Source: Marinilactibacillus kalidii (GTDB taxonomy: Bacteria; Bacillota; Bacilli; Lactobacillales; Carnobacteriaceae_A). From it: a DNA stretch of 57,486 bases. Shown here one piece after another: positions 15,109 through 23,096 of the stretch. The stretch spans positions 1 through 57,486 of the forward strand of contig NZ_JAGFVM010000027.1 in the NCBI RefSeq assembly GCF_017599325.1. Direction: 5' to 3'. Numbering within the stretch: position 1 is the stretch's first letter; every line of letters begins with the position of its first letter. The notes beneath the pieces were generated by a model, which was not told the DNA's origin, did no database searches, and worked only from the letters and a program-made list of their open reading frames with translations. A program made the translations under genes and the position numbers.

Positions 15109-16050
15109 TTGGAAGGACAACTATTGGAAGCCAATACAGTCAAGTCAAAGCGGAAAACTTCTGATTGGTGGCAGCACAAATATCTTTATCTGATGATTTT
15201 ACCGGGTTTACTTTATTTTATTATATTTAAATATTTACCGATGGGTGGTCTAGTGATCGCTTTTCAAGATTATCAGCCCTTCTTGGGAATCTTCGGGAGC
15301 CCTTGGGTAGGTTTGAAGCATTTCACAAGATTATTCACAGATGATGTTTTCTTCATGTTATTAAGAAATACACTTAATCTCTTTGCTTTAAATATTTTCA
15401 TATTTTTCCCTATGCCGATCGCTTTATCATTGATGATGAATGAGGTCGTCAACAAACGGTTCAAATCAATAATTCAAACGATTATCTACATTCCACATTT
15501 CATGTCTTGGGTGATCATTGTGTCAATTTCATTTGTCCTATTATCGCTTGATGGTGGATTAGTGAATGAATTGATTGCCTACTTGGGTGGAGAAAAAATT
15601 AGTTTTCTAACTTCACCTACTTGGTTACCTAGAATTTATATTATCCAAGTGATGTGGAAAGAATTGGGGTGGTCAACGATTATTTATCTTGCGGCAATTA
15701 CGAGTGTTGATACTCAACTCTATGAAGCGGCAGATATGGATGGAGCAGGCCGTTTAAGAAAGATGTGGCATGTTACGATGCCTGCAATTAGAGGAACAAT
15801 TATTACTTTGCTCATACTGAAAATCGGAAATGTTTTGAATTTAGGATTTGAACATCTTCACTTGTTACTGAATTCAATGAATCGCTCTGTTGCCGAGATT
15901 TTTGATACTTATATCTATACGGCAGGTCTACAAAATGGGCAATTGAGCTTTAGTACAGCGGTTGGTATGTTCAAAGGAGTGGTTGGATTTATTTTGGTTT
16001 GGGCGACTAATAAATTAGCCAAGAAAATTGGAGAAGACGGAGTGTATTAA
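15109..16050 (+). CDS. Carbohydrate ABC transporter permease, LplB/YteP type
   Basis: CUT1 permease of 313 residues with six membrane segments. The first helix is YLYLMILPGLLYFIIFKYLP, preceded by a basic cytoplasmic tail, as usual for LplB/YteP. The EAA loop is YEAADMDGAGRLRKMWHV (about 205-222). The frame runs back to 15058, but TTG 15109 has AAAGGAG seven bases upstream. It pairs with the LplC-type permease at 9542-10438 and the lipoprotein at 16721. It is first gene of a run with no strong terminator before 30391. Confidence 0.92.
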   Translation: MEGQLLEANTVKSKRKTSDWWQHKYLYLMILPGLLYFIIFKYLPMGGLVIAFQDYQPFLGIFGSPWVGLKHFTRLFTDDVFFMLLRNTLNLFALNIFIFFPMPIALSLMMNEVVNKRFKSIIQTIIYIPHFMSWVIIVSISFVLLSLDGGLVNELIAYLGGEKISFLTSPTWLPRIYIIQVMWKELGWSTIIYLAAITSVDTQLYEAADMDGAGRLRKMWHVTMPAIRGTIITLLILKIGNVLNLGFEHLHLLLNSMNRSVAEIFDTYIYTAGLQNGQLSFSTAVGMFKGVVGFILVWATNKLAKKIGEDGVY

Positions 16051-16079
16051 GAAGTAGCATTGCATAAGGGAGTTATACG

Positions 16080-16700
16080 ATGAAAAACGTAGAAAAATTA
16101 AATCAAATATTAACACGGATATTGAAGCTAGCCTATCTAAATGTATTGTGGATCGTTGGCACAATCATTGGTCTGGGTGTGCTAGGTTTCGGACCATCAA
16201 CAGCAGCTGTATTTAGTATCATCAGAGAATGGCTAAAGGGGAATGATGATTTACCGCTAACGAGATTGTTTATTAAATTTTATAAACAATATTTTATACA
16301 AGGTAACCTCATCAGCTTACTCTATTCAGCAACAGGTTTTATCTTGATTTTCGATTATATTTATGTGAGTCGATGGGAATGGCGTGTGGTATTTGGACTA
16401 CTGATTTTTCTCTATGTGATATCTGCAACTTTTATTTATCCGGTACTTGTTCACTACAATTTGAAATCTTTTAGAGAAATGATTCGATATTCTTTCCTTA
16501 TCGGATTTTCTTACTTGCAGTACACGCTTGTTCTTTTCGTAGGTATTATAGGGATTTATGTGGTGATTGCTCGTCTCTATCCAGCTTTGATAACTTTCTT
16601 TGGAACAAGCTTCTTGATTTTTATTATTATGAAGATGGCATATCTAATATTTAGTAGAATAGAAGAAAGTGTCAATAAAATACAAACTATTAAAAACTAA
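16080..16700 (+). CDS. DUF624 membrane protein (YesL/YteU family)
   Basis: 206 residues and about five membrane segments. The N-terminal YLNVLWIVGTIIGLGVLGFGPSTAAVFSI is the DUF624 signature. These proteins are almost always encoded beside LplB/LplC-type transporters for plant polysaccharide fragments, and B. subtilis has YteU and YesL in the same context. The molecular role is unknown. It lies 29 bases after the permease gene, with AAGGGAG before the ATG. Confidence 0.88.
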   Translation: MKNVEKLNQILTRILKLAYLNVLWIVGTIIGLGVLGFGPSTAAVFSIIREWLKGNDDLPLTRLFIKFYKQYFIQGNLISLLYSATGFILIFDYIYVSRWEWRVVFGLLIFLYVISATFIYPVLVHYNLKSFREMIRYSFLIGFSYLQYTLVLFVGIIGIYVVIARLYPALITFFGTSFLIFIIMKMAYLIFSRIEESVNKIQTIKN

Positions 16701-16720
16701 AAAAACAGAGGAGTATGGAT

Positions 16721-18226
16721 ATGAAAAAAAAATGGAAACAGTTTGCAGCTTTGACGATTTTTGGTAGCGCTTTATTAGTTGGTTGTGGTAATGGTGGATC
16801 TAGTTCAGGAACACAAGGGGATTCAGATGCTGCAGAATCTGGACGGACTAAAATCACCTGGATGAATATGCTTCATACAGCTTCTCCACCAACCGATACA
16901 ATCACAAATGAAATTGAGGAATACACGAATACAGAATTAGAATTTCAGTGGATACCAGATGCTTCTAAAGAAGAGCGGTTAAATACAGCATTGGCTTCCG
17001 GTAACTTAGCAGATATCGTAACATTAACGATCATGGAAAATTCATCGGTTCGTAACGCTTTGAAAGCAGGTCAATTCTGGGACATAGAACCTTACTTAGA
17101 CGATTATGAGAACTTATCAGAAATCTCTGAAGAGACCCGTCGTTCTGCCTCCATTGAAGGTGTGCTCTATGGTGTGCCCTTCCAGAAACCGCTCGCGCGT
17201 AATGGGGTAATTATAAGAAGAGATTGGCTAGAAAATCTTGGGATGGAGGAGCCAAAAACACTAGAAGAACTATATGAAGTAGCACGAGCGTTTTCTGAAG
17301 ATGATCCTAATGGAACTGGACAGGATGATACGACCGGATTTATGGACCGCGCCGATCTTAAATACGGTGCCTTCAAAACATTAGCAACTTATCACGGTGT
17401 GCCAAATGAGTGGAAAGAAGAGAATGGAGAATTTACTCCTCAATTTGACACACCTGAATATATTGAAGCAATGGATTATATGAGAGATCTGTATGCAAAT
17501 GATTTGATTAATCAGGATTTTGCGGTAACAGCTAAAACAGATCAGCAAGAAGGATTTGCACAAGGTCGTGCTGGCATTTATGTGGGTGGTTTAATGGATG
17601 CACTTAATCTCTATACTTTAGCCGAAGGTATTCAAGATGATATGGATCTCGCACAACTAAATAAAATCAATAAAGATGGTAGTGATGGGTACGCTATCTG
17701 GTCAGATAACAATGGTATCGGCGGATTACTCGCATTTCCTAAGAGTGAAGTACAAGATGAGGAAGAGTTGAAAGCAGTTCTACAATTCGTCAACGATTTG
17801 CATGACGATGAAATGTATCAATTGATGACAGCAGGTATCGAGGGGGTTCATCATGAAATGGATGGGAATGTCTCCACTCGTATAGATGAAGATTTATGGC
17901 AGCAAGAAGTTCAGCCATTTGCATCTTCTAGACCAAAAGAAATTGGATATGACTTAGTTACAGGAAATGAACTAAAACACTATTCAGATCAATTGATTTT
18001 AGAAAATGAAGAGATTGCCATTCTAAATCCAGCATATTCATTAGAATCGGATACATTTACATCACAAGGTTCTGAATTAGCTGTCAGTATAGATGATGCA
18101 ACTTATCAATACATTTTAGGAGATATTGACTTGGATGACTTTGAAACAGTCGTTGAAAGTTGGTATAACTCAGGCGGACAAAAAATTGTTGAAGAATATG
18201 AAGCAGCATTTGCAGAAAACCAGTAA
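16721..18226 (+). CDS. Extracellular solute-binding lipoprotein of the pectin-oligosaccharide ABC transporter
   Basis: Family 1 (LplA/YtcQ-type) binding protein of about 501 residues. A lipoprotein signal is seen: MKKKWKQFAALTIFGSALLVGC, with the lipidated Cys at 22, then a Gly/Ser linker. The large size and the opening ITWMNMLHTASPPTD are typical of the group that delivers oligosaccharides to LplB/LplC permeases. ATG 16721 fits the GAGGAG site better than ATG 16715. It follows DUF624 by 20 bases and precedes a hairpin, which may raise its expression relative to the genes after it. Confidence 0.92.
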   Translation: MKKKWKQFAALTIFGSALLVGCGNGGSSSGTQGDSDAAESGRTKITWMNMLHTASPPTDTITNEIEEYTNTELEFQWIPDASKEERLNTALASGNLADIVTLTIMENSSVRNALKAGQFWDIEPYLDDYENLSEISEETRRSASIEGVLYGVPFQKPLARNGVIIRRDWLENLGMEEPKTLEELYEVARAFSEDDPNGTGQDDTTGFMDRADLKYGAFKTLATYHGVPNEWKEENGEFTPQFDTPEYIEAMDYMRDLYANDLINQDFAVTAKTDQQEGFAQGRAGIYVGGLMDALNLYTLAEGIQDDMDLAQLNKINKDGSDGYAIWSDNNGIGGLLAFPKSEVQDEEELKAVLQFVNDLHDDEMYQLMTAGIEGVHHEMDGNVSTRIDEDLWQQEVQPFASSRPKEIGYDLVTGNELKHYSDQLILENEEIAILNPAYSLESDTFTSQGSELAVSIDDATYQYILGDIDLDDFETVVESWYNSGGQKIVEEYEAAFAENQ

Positions 18227-18246
18227 TAATGACATACAAAGTAAGT

Positions 18247-18269
18247 CCTCTCTTTTCTTAAAAGAGAGG
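18247..18269 (+). terminator. Intra-operon hairpin after the binding-protein gene
   Basis: A perfect 10-bp stem CCTCTCTTTT/AAAAGAGAGG with a 3-nt loop, but no clean T tract. Probably a partial terminator or a 3' mRNA-stabilising stem, common after solute-binding protein genes. Confidence 0.65.
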
Positions 18270-18322
18270 AAATACTTTTTACTTAAGATATAGATAAAAT
18301 TCATAGGATTGGACGTAGGTAT

Positions 18323-19459
18323 ATGTTGAAAGAAACAATTAGATGGTCAGTAGAGATGGCAGATACAATAATCAGTAGATATCCTGAAATGTATAACCTC
18401 AAACCTTATCAAGGAAAATGGTCATATGATTATGGTGTTGTTTTAAAAGGGGTTGAAAGTGTCTATAAGGAAACACATAAACAAAAATATTTAGATTATA
18501 TCAAAAAATCAATGGATTTTTTTATTACAGAAGAGGGTTCAATCAAGCATTATGATAAAGAAAAATTCAATATCGACTTTATCAATAATGGTAAGATTTT
18601 ACTGTTTTTGTACAAAGAAACCAAACAGGAAAAATACAAAAAAGCAGCAGCGCGTTTACGTGATCAATTAGCAGATCAACCGCGGACATCTGAAGGGACG
18701 TTTTGGCATAAAAAAATTTATCCATATCAGATTTGGTTAGATGGTCTTTACATGGGCGCTCCTTTTTACTTGGAATATATCCAACTCTTTGAAGGGGGAA
18801 ATTATACGGATGTGATTAGACAATTTGAGATCTGTGATCAACATACTCGATCAAGTGAAAATCAATTGAGACATCATGCGTGGGATGAAAAAGCCGTACA
18901 ACCTTGGTGTGATCCGAAAACAGGTCTATCTAGACATTATTGGTCAAGATCTCTGGGCTGGTATTTGATGGCTTTGGCAGATGTGATTGAATTACTCAAA
19001 GAAAATAACAATGATCGTGATAAACTCATTGCGATTTTCAGAGATACGCTAGAAGGTGTCATTCGTTATCAGGATACGTCTGGAACATGGTATCAAATCA
19101 TCAATCAAGGTGGAAGAAAACCAAATTATCTCGAATCTTCAGGTTCAAGCATGTTTCTATATGCGCTAGCAAAGGGTAGACGTTTAGGGTTACTGGAAGA
19201 ATCAAGATGGACTGAATCGATGGATCGAGCCTATGAAGGGATTATTGATGAATTTGTGCTGACAACCAAAGAAGGTTGGCTAAATTTAAATAAATGTTGT
19301 GAAGTAGCAGGTCTTGGTGGGAAAGAGCACCGTGATGGCTCATTTGCTTACTACATGAGTGAACCGATCATTACAAATGACTTTAAAGCAGTAGGCGCAT
19401 TTATTCAAGCAATGAGTGAATATGAAAAAGTTAAAAACCAACGAGAAGGTGATCTATAA
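18323..19459 (+). CDS. yteR: Unsaturated rhamnogalacturonyl hydrolase, GH105
   Basis: 378-residue alpha/alpha-barrel enzyme matching YteR/YesR. It removes the 4,5-unsaturated galacturonyl residue that lyases leave at the non-reducing end of rhamnogalacturonan oligomers. The conserved Asp in WLDGLYMG (Asp140, equivalent to YteR Asp143) is the catalytic residue; Asp36 in YDYGV and the C-terminal CCEVAGLGG segment also fit. There is no signal peptide, so it works in the cytoplasm on imported material. The ribosome binding site is weak. The stop codon overlaps the GH28 start by one base. Confidence 0.93.
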   Translation: MLKETIRWSVEMADTIISRYPEMYNLKPYQGKWSYDYGVVLKGVESVYKETHKQKYLDYIKKSMDFFITEEGSIKHYDKEKFNIDFINNGKILLFLYKETKQEKYKKAAARLRDQLADQPRTSEGTFWHKKIYPYQIWLDGLYMGAPFYLEYIQLFEGGNYTDVIRQFEICDQHTRSSENQLRHHAWDEKAVQPWCDPKTGLSRHYWSRSLGWYLMALADVIELLKENNNDRDKLIAIFRDTLEGVIRYQDTSGTWYQIINQGGRKPNYLESSGSSMFLYALAKGRRLGLLEESRWTESMDRAYEGIIDEFVLTTKEGWLNLNKCCEVAGLGGKEHRDGSFAYYMSEPIITNDFKAVGAFIQAMSEYEKVKNQREGDL

Positions 19460-20805
19460 TGGCTTATTCTATTGAAGCATATGGCGCTAAAGCTGATGGA
19501 AGCAATGCAAGCGCAGCAATCGATCGTGCTATTGATGCAGCACGTCAAGCAGGTGGAGGGACGATATTGATCCCAAGTGGTACATATTTTACTGGACCAA
19601 TTAGGCTTTATAGCAATATGACCTTACACCTGTCCCCAGGTGCAGTATTGAAATTCAGTACAAAACAAGAAGATTACGCGACGGTTCAATCAAGATGGGA
19701 AGGTGTTTCTAGAAAAGTCTATATGTCTTGTGTATACGGAGAAAACGTTGAGAACGTAACGATCTCAGGAACAGGGATATTGGATGGAAATGGTGCAGAC
19801 TGGTGGGATCTATTTAGAAATCGAAGTGAAGAATTACAATTTCCAAGACCTAAGTTGATCAGTTTTGAAAATACTTCTCGACTAACCATCAAAGATATCA
19901 TGGTCAAAAATTCACCGAGTTGGACGATCAATCCAATCAGAAGTTCAAATATTACGGTGGATAATGTATCGATATTGAATCCAGCAGATTCACCTAATAC
20001 AGATGGAATCGATCCTGAATCTTGTACCAATGTCAGAATCAGTAACTGCAATATCGATGTTGGTGATGACTGTATTGCAATCAAATCCGGCACAGAAGAT
20101 GCTGACGAGAAAATCGCTTGTGAGAACATTACGATCACGAATTGTACAATGAGCCATGGTCATGGCGGCGTTGTTTTGGGGAGTGAAATGAGTGGTGATA
20201 TTAGAAATGTTGTTATCAACAATTGTGTGTTCAAAGAAACAGACCGAGGTATTCGCTTGAAATCTCGTCGTGGTAGAGGCGGAACGATTGAAGACATACG
20301 TGTTAGTAACATTGTAATGGAGAGTGTGCTATCCCCATTTATTTTAAATTTATATTACTTCTGTGGACCAAGAGGAAAAGAGAAGTATGTCTGGGATAAA
20401 CAGCCTTATCCAATCACAGAAGAAACACCTAGATTTAGAAGAATCCATTTCGCTAATATTACAGCACGAAATGTCCGTGCTTCTGCAGGTTTCTTATACG
20501 GGCTGGCAGAGCAATACCTATCTGAAATCACCTTTGAGAATATCGATATTAGTTTGACTGATGATGCAGAACCTGGGGTACCGGCTATGATGACCGGTAT
20601 CGAACCAATCACCCATCAAGGCTTCTTTCTTGGCAATGTCCGAGATGTCTCTTTTAGAAACATCTCTATCGAAAATCACAAAGGACCTGCCATCTACATG
20701 GAAAATTGTTACGATATCGCTATCGGTCGCATATTGAGCAAGAATACAAAGAAAGCAGAAGAATTAGTGGTATCGATAAAGTCGGAAGGTAATGAAGATG
20801 ATTAG
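19459..20805 (+). CDS. Polygalacturonase-family glycoside hydrolase, GH28
   Basis: 448-residue right-handed beta-helix enzyme. All GH28 motifs are present: NTDGID (180-185), DD (203-204), GHGG (234-237) and RIRLKS-like RGIRLKS (about 263-269). GH28 enzymes hydrolyse alpha-1,4-galacturonan or rhamnogalacturonan linkages. With no signal peptide and with GH105 as neighbour, an exo-acting oligogalacturonide hydrolase in the cytoplasm is most likely. It is translationally coupled to the GH105 gene before it and to the esterase after it. Confidence 0.93.
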   Translation: MAYSIEAYGAKADGSNASAAIDRAIDAARQAGGGTILIPSGTYFTGPIRLYSNMTLHLSPGAVLKFSTKQEDYATVQSRWEGVSRKVYMSCVYGENVENVTISGTGILDGNGADWWDLFRNRSEELQFPRPKLISFENTSRLTIKDIMVKNSPSWTINPIRSSNITVDNVSILNPADSPNTDGIDPESCTNVRISNCNIDVGDDCIAIKSGTEDADEKIACENITITNCTMSHGHGGVVLGSEMSGDIRNVVINNCVFKETDRGIRLKSRRGRGGTIEDIRVSNIVMESVLSPFILNLYYFCGPRGKEKYVWDKQPYPITEETPRFRRIHFANITARNVRASAGFLYGLAEQYLSEITFENIDISLTDDAEPGVPAMMTGIEPITHQGFFLGNVRDVSFRNISIENHKGPAIYMENCYDIAIGRILSKNTKKAEELVVSIKSEGNEDD

Positions 20806-21673
20806 GGAGAAGCTTTTTTCACTACTAGGTGATCGTCCAGCTTCTAAACCAGAAGACGTCGTTAAAGTTTGTGAAATGGATAAAGAGACGTTTATCGTTG
20901 AAACCGTACTGCTAAATCTTAATGAAATAGAACGTGTACCGGCTTATTTTATTAAACCAAAAAAAAGTAAAGAGAAAATACCAGTCGTTTTATACAATCA
21001 TTCTCACGGTGGTAACTATACATTAGGAAAAGAAGAAGTATTGAACGGAACGCACTATTTGCAACCACAATCGTTCGCCAAAACACTAACAGATTTAGGT
21101 TACGGTGTGTTAGCCATTGATGCATGGGGATTCAATGAAAGAAGCGGTAAAAAAGAAAGTGAACTCTTCAAAGAAATGCTCGTCAAGGGACAAGTGATGT
21201 GGGGAATGATGATTTATGATTCAATCCATGCGCTTGATTATTTAAACACACGGACGGACGTAGATGTAAAACGATTAGCGACGATCGGGATGTCTATGGG
21301 TGGCTTGATGGCGTGGTGGCTCGGGGCACTGGATGAGCGAATCAAAGTCACGATCGACATCGCTGCTCAAGTCGATCTAGAAACACTGATTGAGCAGGGA
21401 CTACTAGACAAGCATGGTTTTTATAGTTATGTACCTAATCTTCTCAAACACTTTTCAACAAGCGACATTCAACAACTGATTTTACCAAGAAAGCGGCTGT
21501 CACTTGTCGGAAAGAATGATCCACTATGTCCATTGCAAGGTGTAGAAAAAATCAGCAAAGCGCTCCAACAAACCGGACAAAACGACTTTAAACAAGTGGT
21601 AACGAGCGGCGGTCATCAGGAAACAGCGTATATGCGCGCAATGTGGATCGCCTACCTCAAAGACCATTTATAG
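20798..21673 (+). CDS. Alpha/beta hydrolase, YtaP/dienelactone-hydrolase-like esterase
   Basis: About 291 residues. The nucleophile elbow GMSMGG gives Ser166, the His in SGGHQE gives His273, and a probable oxyanion segment NHSHGG lies near residue 68. It resembles B. subtilis YtaP and bacterial acetyl-xylan-esterase-like hydrolases. In this operon a pectin or oligosaccharide (acetyl or feruloyl) esterase role is the natural inference, but no substrate motif proves it. There is no signal peptide. ATG 20792 is an alternative start; 20798 has better spacing to GGAAGG. It overlaps the GH28 gene. Confidence 0.8.
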   Translation: MIREKLFSLLGDRPASKPEDVVKVCEMDKETFIVETVLLNLNEIERVPAYFIKPKKSKEKIPVVLYNHSHGGNYTLGKEEVLNGTHYLQPQSFAKTLTDLGYGVLAIDAWGFNERSGKKESELFKEMLVKGQVMWGMMIYDSIHALDYLNTRTDVDVKRLATIGMSMGGLMAWWLGALDERIKVTIDIAAQVDLETLIEQGLLDKHGFYSYVPNLLKHFSTSDIQQLILPRKRLSLVGKNDPLCPLQGVEKISKALQQTGQNDFKQVVTSGGHQETAYMRAMWIAYLKDHL

Positions 21674-21685
21674 GATGTGAACCAC

Positions 21686-22654
21686 ATGTTAGTAGGAAAA
21701 GCGCCCTTTTGTGACTTCCAGACCATTCAATCAGCCATAGATTTTAGTGAAAAGCAATCGAATGAAGCTGAGTGGATAACGATGACGATTCTGGAAGGAA
21801 TCTATGAAGAGCAGGTAACGGTCTCCCGGTCGAAACTAAAAATAATTGGTATCGGTTCAGTAGTGATCACGCATGATGCTAGTGCTACACAAGTAGATTC
21901 GAATGGTCAACCACTCGGTACTTTTAGAACAGCTACCTTTTATTTAGATGGTAGCGATCTGCACTTGGAAAACCTCACGATTGAAAACAGTGCTGGTCAA
22001 GGAGAAGACGTAGGCCAAGCACTTGCTATTTATGCGAATTGCGATAAAAGTACATTCAAAAACTGCCATTTCAAAGGGTATCAGGATACTTTATTTTGCG
22101 CAGGGCTACCAGAGACTCAAAAAGATGGTTCAACGTTCCAACAAATGAGACCCCAGCACGCAAGTTACAGACAAGTATACTCAAAGTGTACGATTGAAGG
22201 GACCGTTGATTTTATTTTTGGAGGAGCTAGCGCTTATTTTGAGCAATGCATTATTAAAAGTAGAAAGCGAAAAACAAATAAAGACAGTTATATCACAGCA
22301 GCTTGTACACCAGAAGACCAACAGATTGGATTTGTTTTTCAATCTTGCTATTTGATTGCAGAACCCGGATGCAATCAAGTTTACCTCGGAAGACCTTGGA
22401 GACCCTATGCAAAAGTGTGTTTTCAAGCTTGTTATCTTTCGGATCATATTCATCCAGATAGGTGGGATGACTGGGGGAAACAAAAAAATAGAGAAACTGC
22501 ACAGTTTTTGGAATATGGAACGATTCAAGCAGAACCTATACTCAACAAAGAAAGTTGGTATACCTATAAAAGTGCTTTAGAAGAAAACTTAAAGCTAGCT
22601 GATGTATTCGAGAACCCTTTTTATGAAAGAGTAAAAGAGAAAGGAACTGAATGA
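21686..22654 (+). CDS. Pectinesterase, CE8
   Basis: About 322 residues, beta-helix pectin methylesterase. It carries EGIYEE, QALAIYA, GYQDTL (about residue 133), GTVDFIFGGA (Asp nucleophile, about 175) and LGRPWRP (Arg, about 237), the five diagnostic segments of the family. It removes methyl esters from homogalacturonan, releasing methanol. Most bacterial pectinesterases are secreted; this one starts directly at MLVGKAPFCDFQTIQ, with no signal peptide, so it should act on imported methylated oligogalacturonides. ATG 21686 is chosen over GTG 21677 because of the AGGA position. Confidence 0.92.
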   Translation: MLVGKAPFCDFQTIQSAIDFSEKQSNEAEWITMTILEGIYEEQVTVSRSKLKIIGIGSVVITHDASATQVDSNGQPLGTFRTATFYLDGSDLHLENLTIENSAGQGEDVGQALAIYANCDKSTFKNCHFKGYQDTLFCAGLPETQKDGSTFQQMRPQHASYRQVYSKCTIEGTVDFIFGGASAYFEQCIIKSRKRKTNKDSYITAACTPEDQQIGFVFQSCYLIAEPGCNQVYLGRPWRPYAKVCFQACYLSDHIHPDRWDDWGKQKNRETAQFLEYGTIQAEPILNKESWYTYKSALEENLKLADVFENPFYERVKEKGTE

Positions 22655-23085
22655 TGAGAAGAAAAGTAGAAGCGATTATAGGGTTAGTTGGTGGCGTGCT
22701 GGCCTTACTATTGTTTGGTGGGTTTTCAGCAACGATATTATCAACAGATAGAGCGACCTTCGAAACCACACTCTATCCAATCTTACCGGAAACTGGACAA
22801 TTTCAAAATGTTGAGGAGGCATACGAACGGATGGCTCAATTCTCAACATGGATGGGTATTTTTTTATTCTTGATGACGATAACGCTTGCGATTGCGACTG
22901 TACTCATTGCGAAAAATAAAAAACCAAAGCTAGCTGGTATATGTTATCTCGTCTCTGGTATCTTTCTTCTCGTTGGAACACAAGGACTGGGCTTTCTTTT
23001 TGCTTTTCTTTTATTCGTAGCTGCTATTTTATCTTTCTTTAGACAAAAACCATCAATTAACTTCGTAGAAATGACACAATCGTAG
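22651..23085 (+). CDS. DUF4064-like four-TM membrane protein
   Basis: 144 residues with hydrophobic helices at about 8-30, 65-86, 93-112 and 115-133 and an outside loop of about 40 residues between the first two. The layout and the LAGICYLVSGIFLL segment resemble the DUF4064 family of unknown function. It overlaps the pectinesterase stop (ATGATGA) and is followed at once by the GH43 gene, so it is an integral part of the operon. Such a gene has no described role in pectin use. Confidence 0.75.
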   Translation: MMRRKVEAIIGLVGGVLALLLFGGFSATILSTDRATFETTLYPILPETGQFQNVEEAYERMAQFSTWMGIFLFLMTITLAIATVLIAKNKKPKLAGICYLVSGIFLLVGTQGLGFLFAFLLFVAAILSFFRQKPSINFVEMTQS

Positions 23086-23096
23086 TGGAGGTTAGC

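Noticed and set aside
19719-20138. Minus-strand frame of 139 codons inside GH28
   Set aside because: It is fully antisense to intact catalytic motifs of the GH28 gene, with no start signal.
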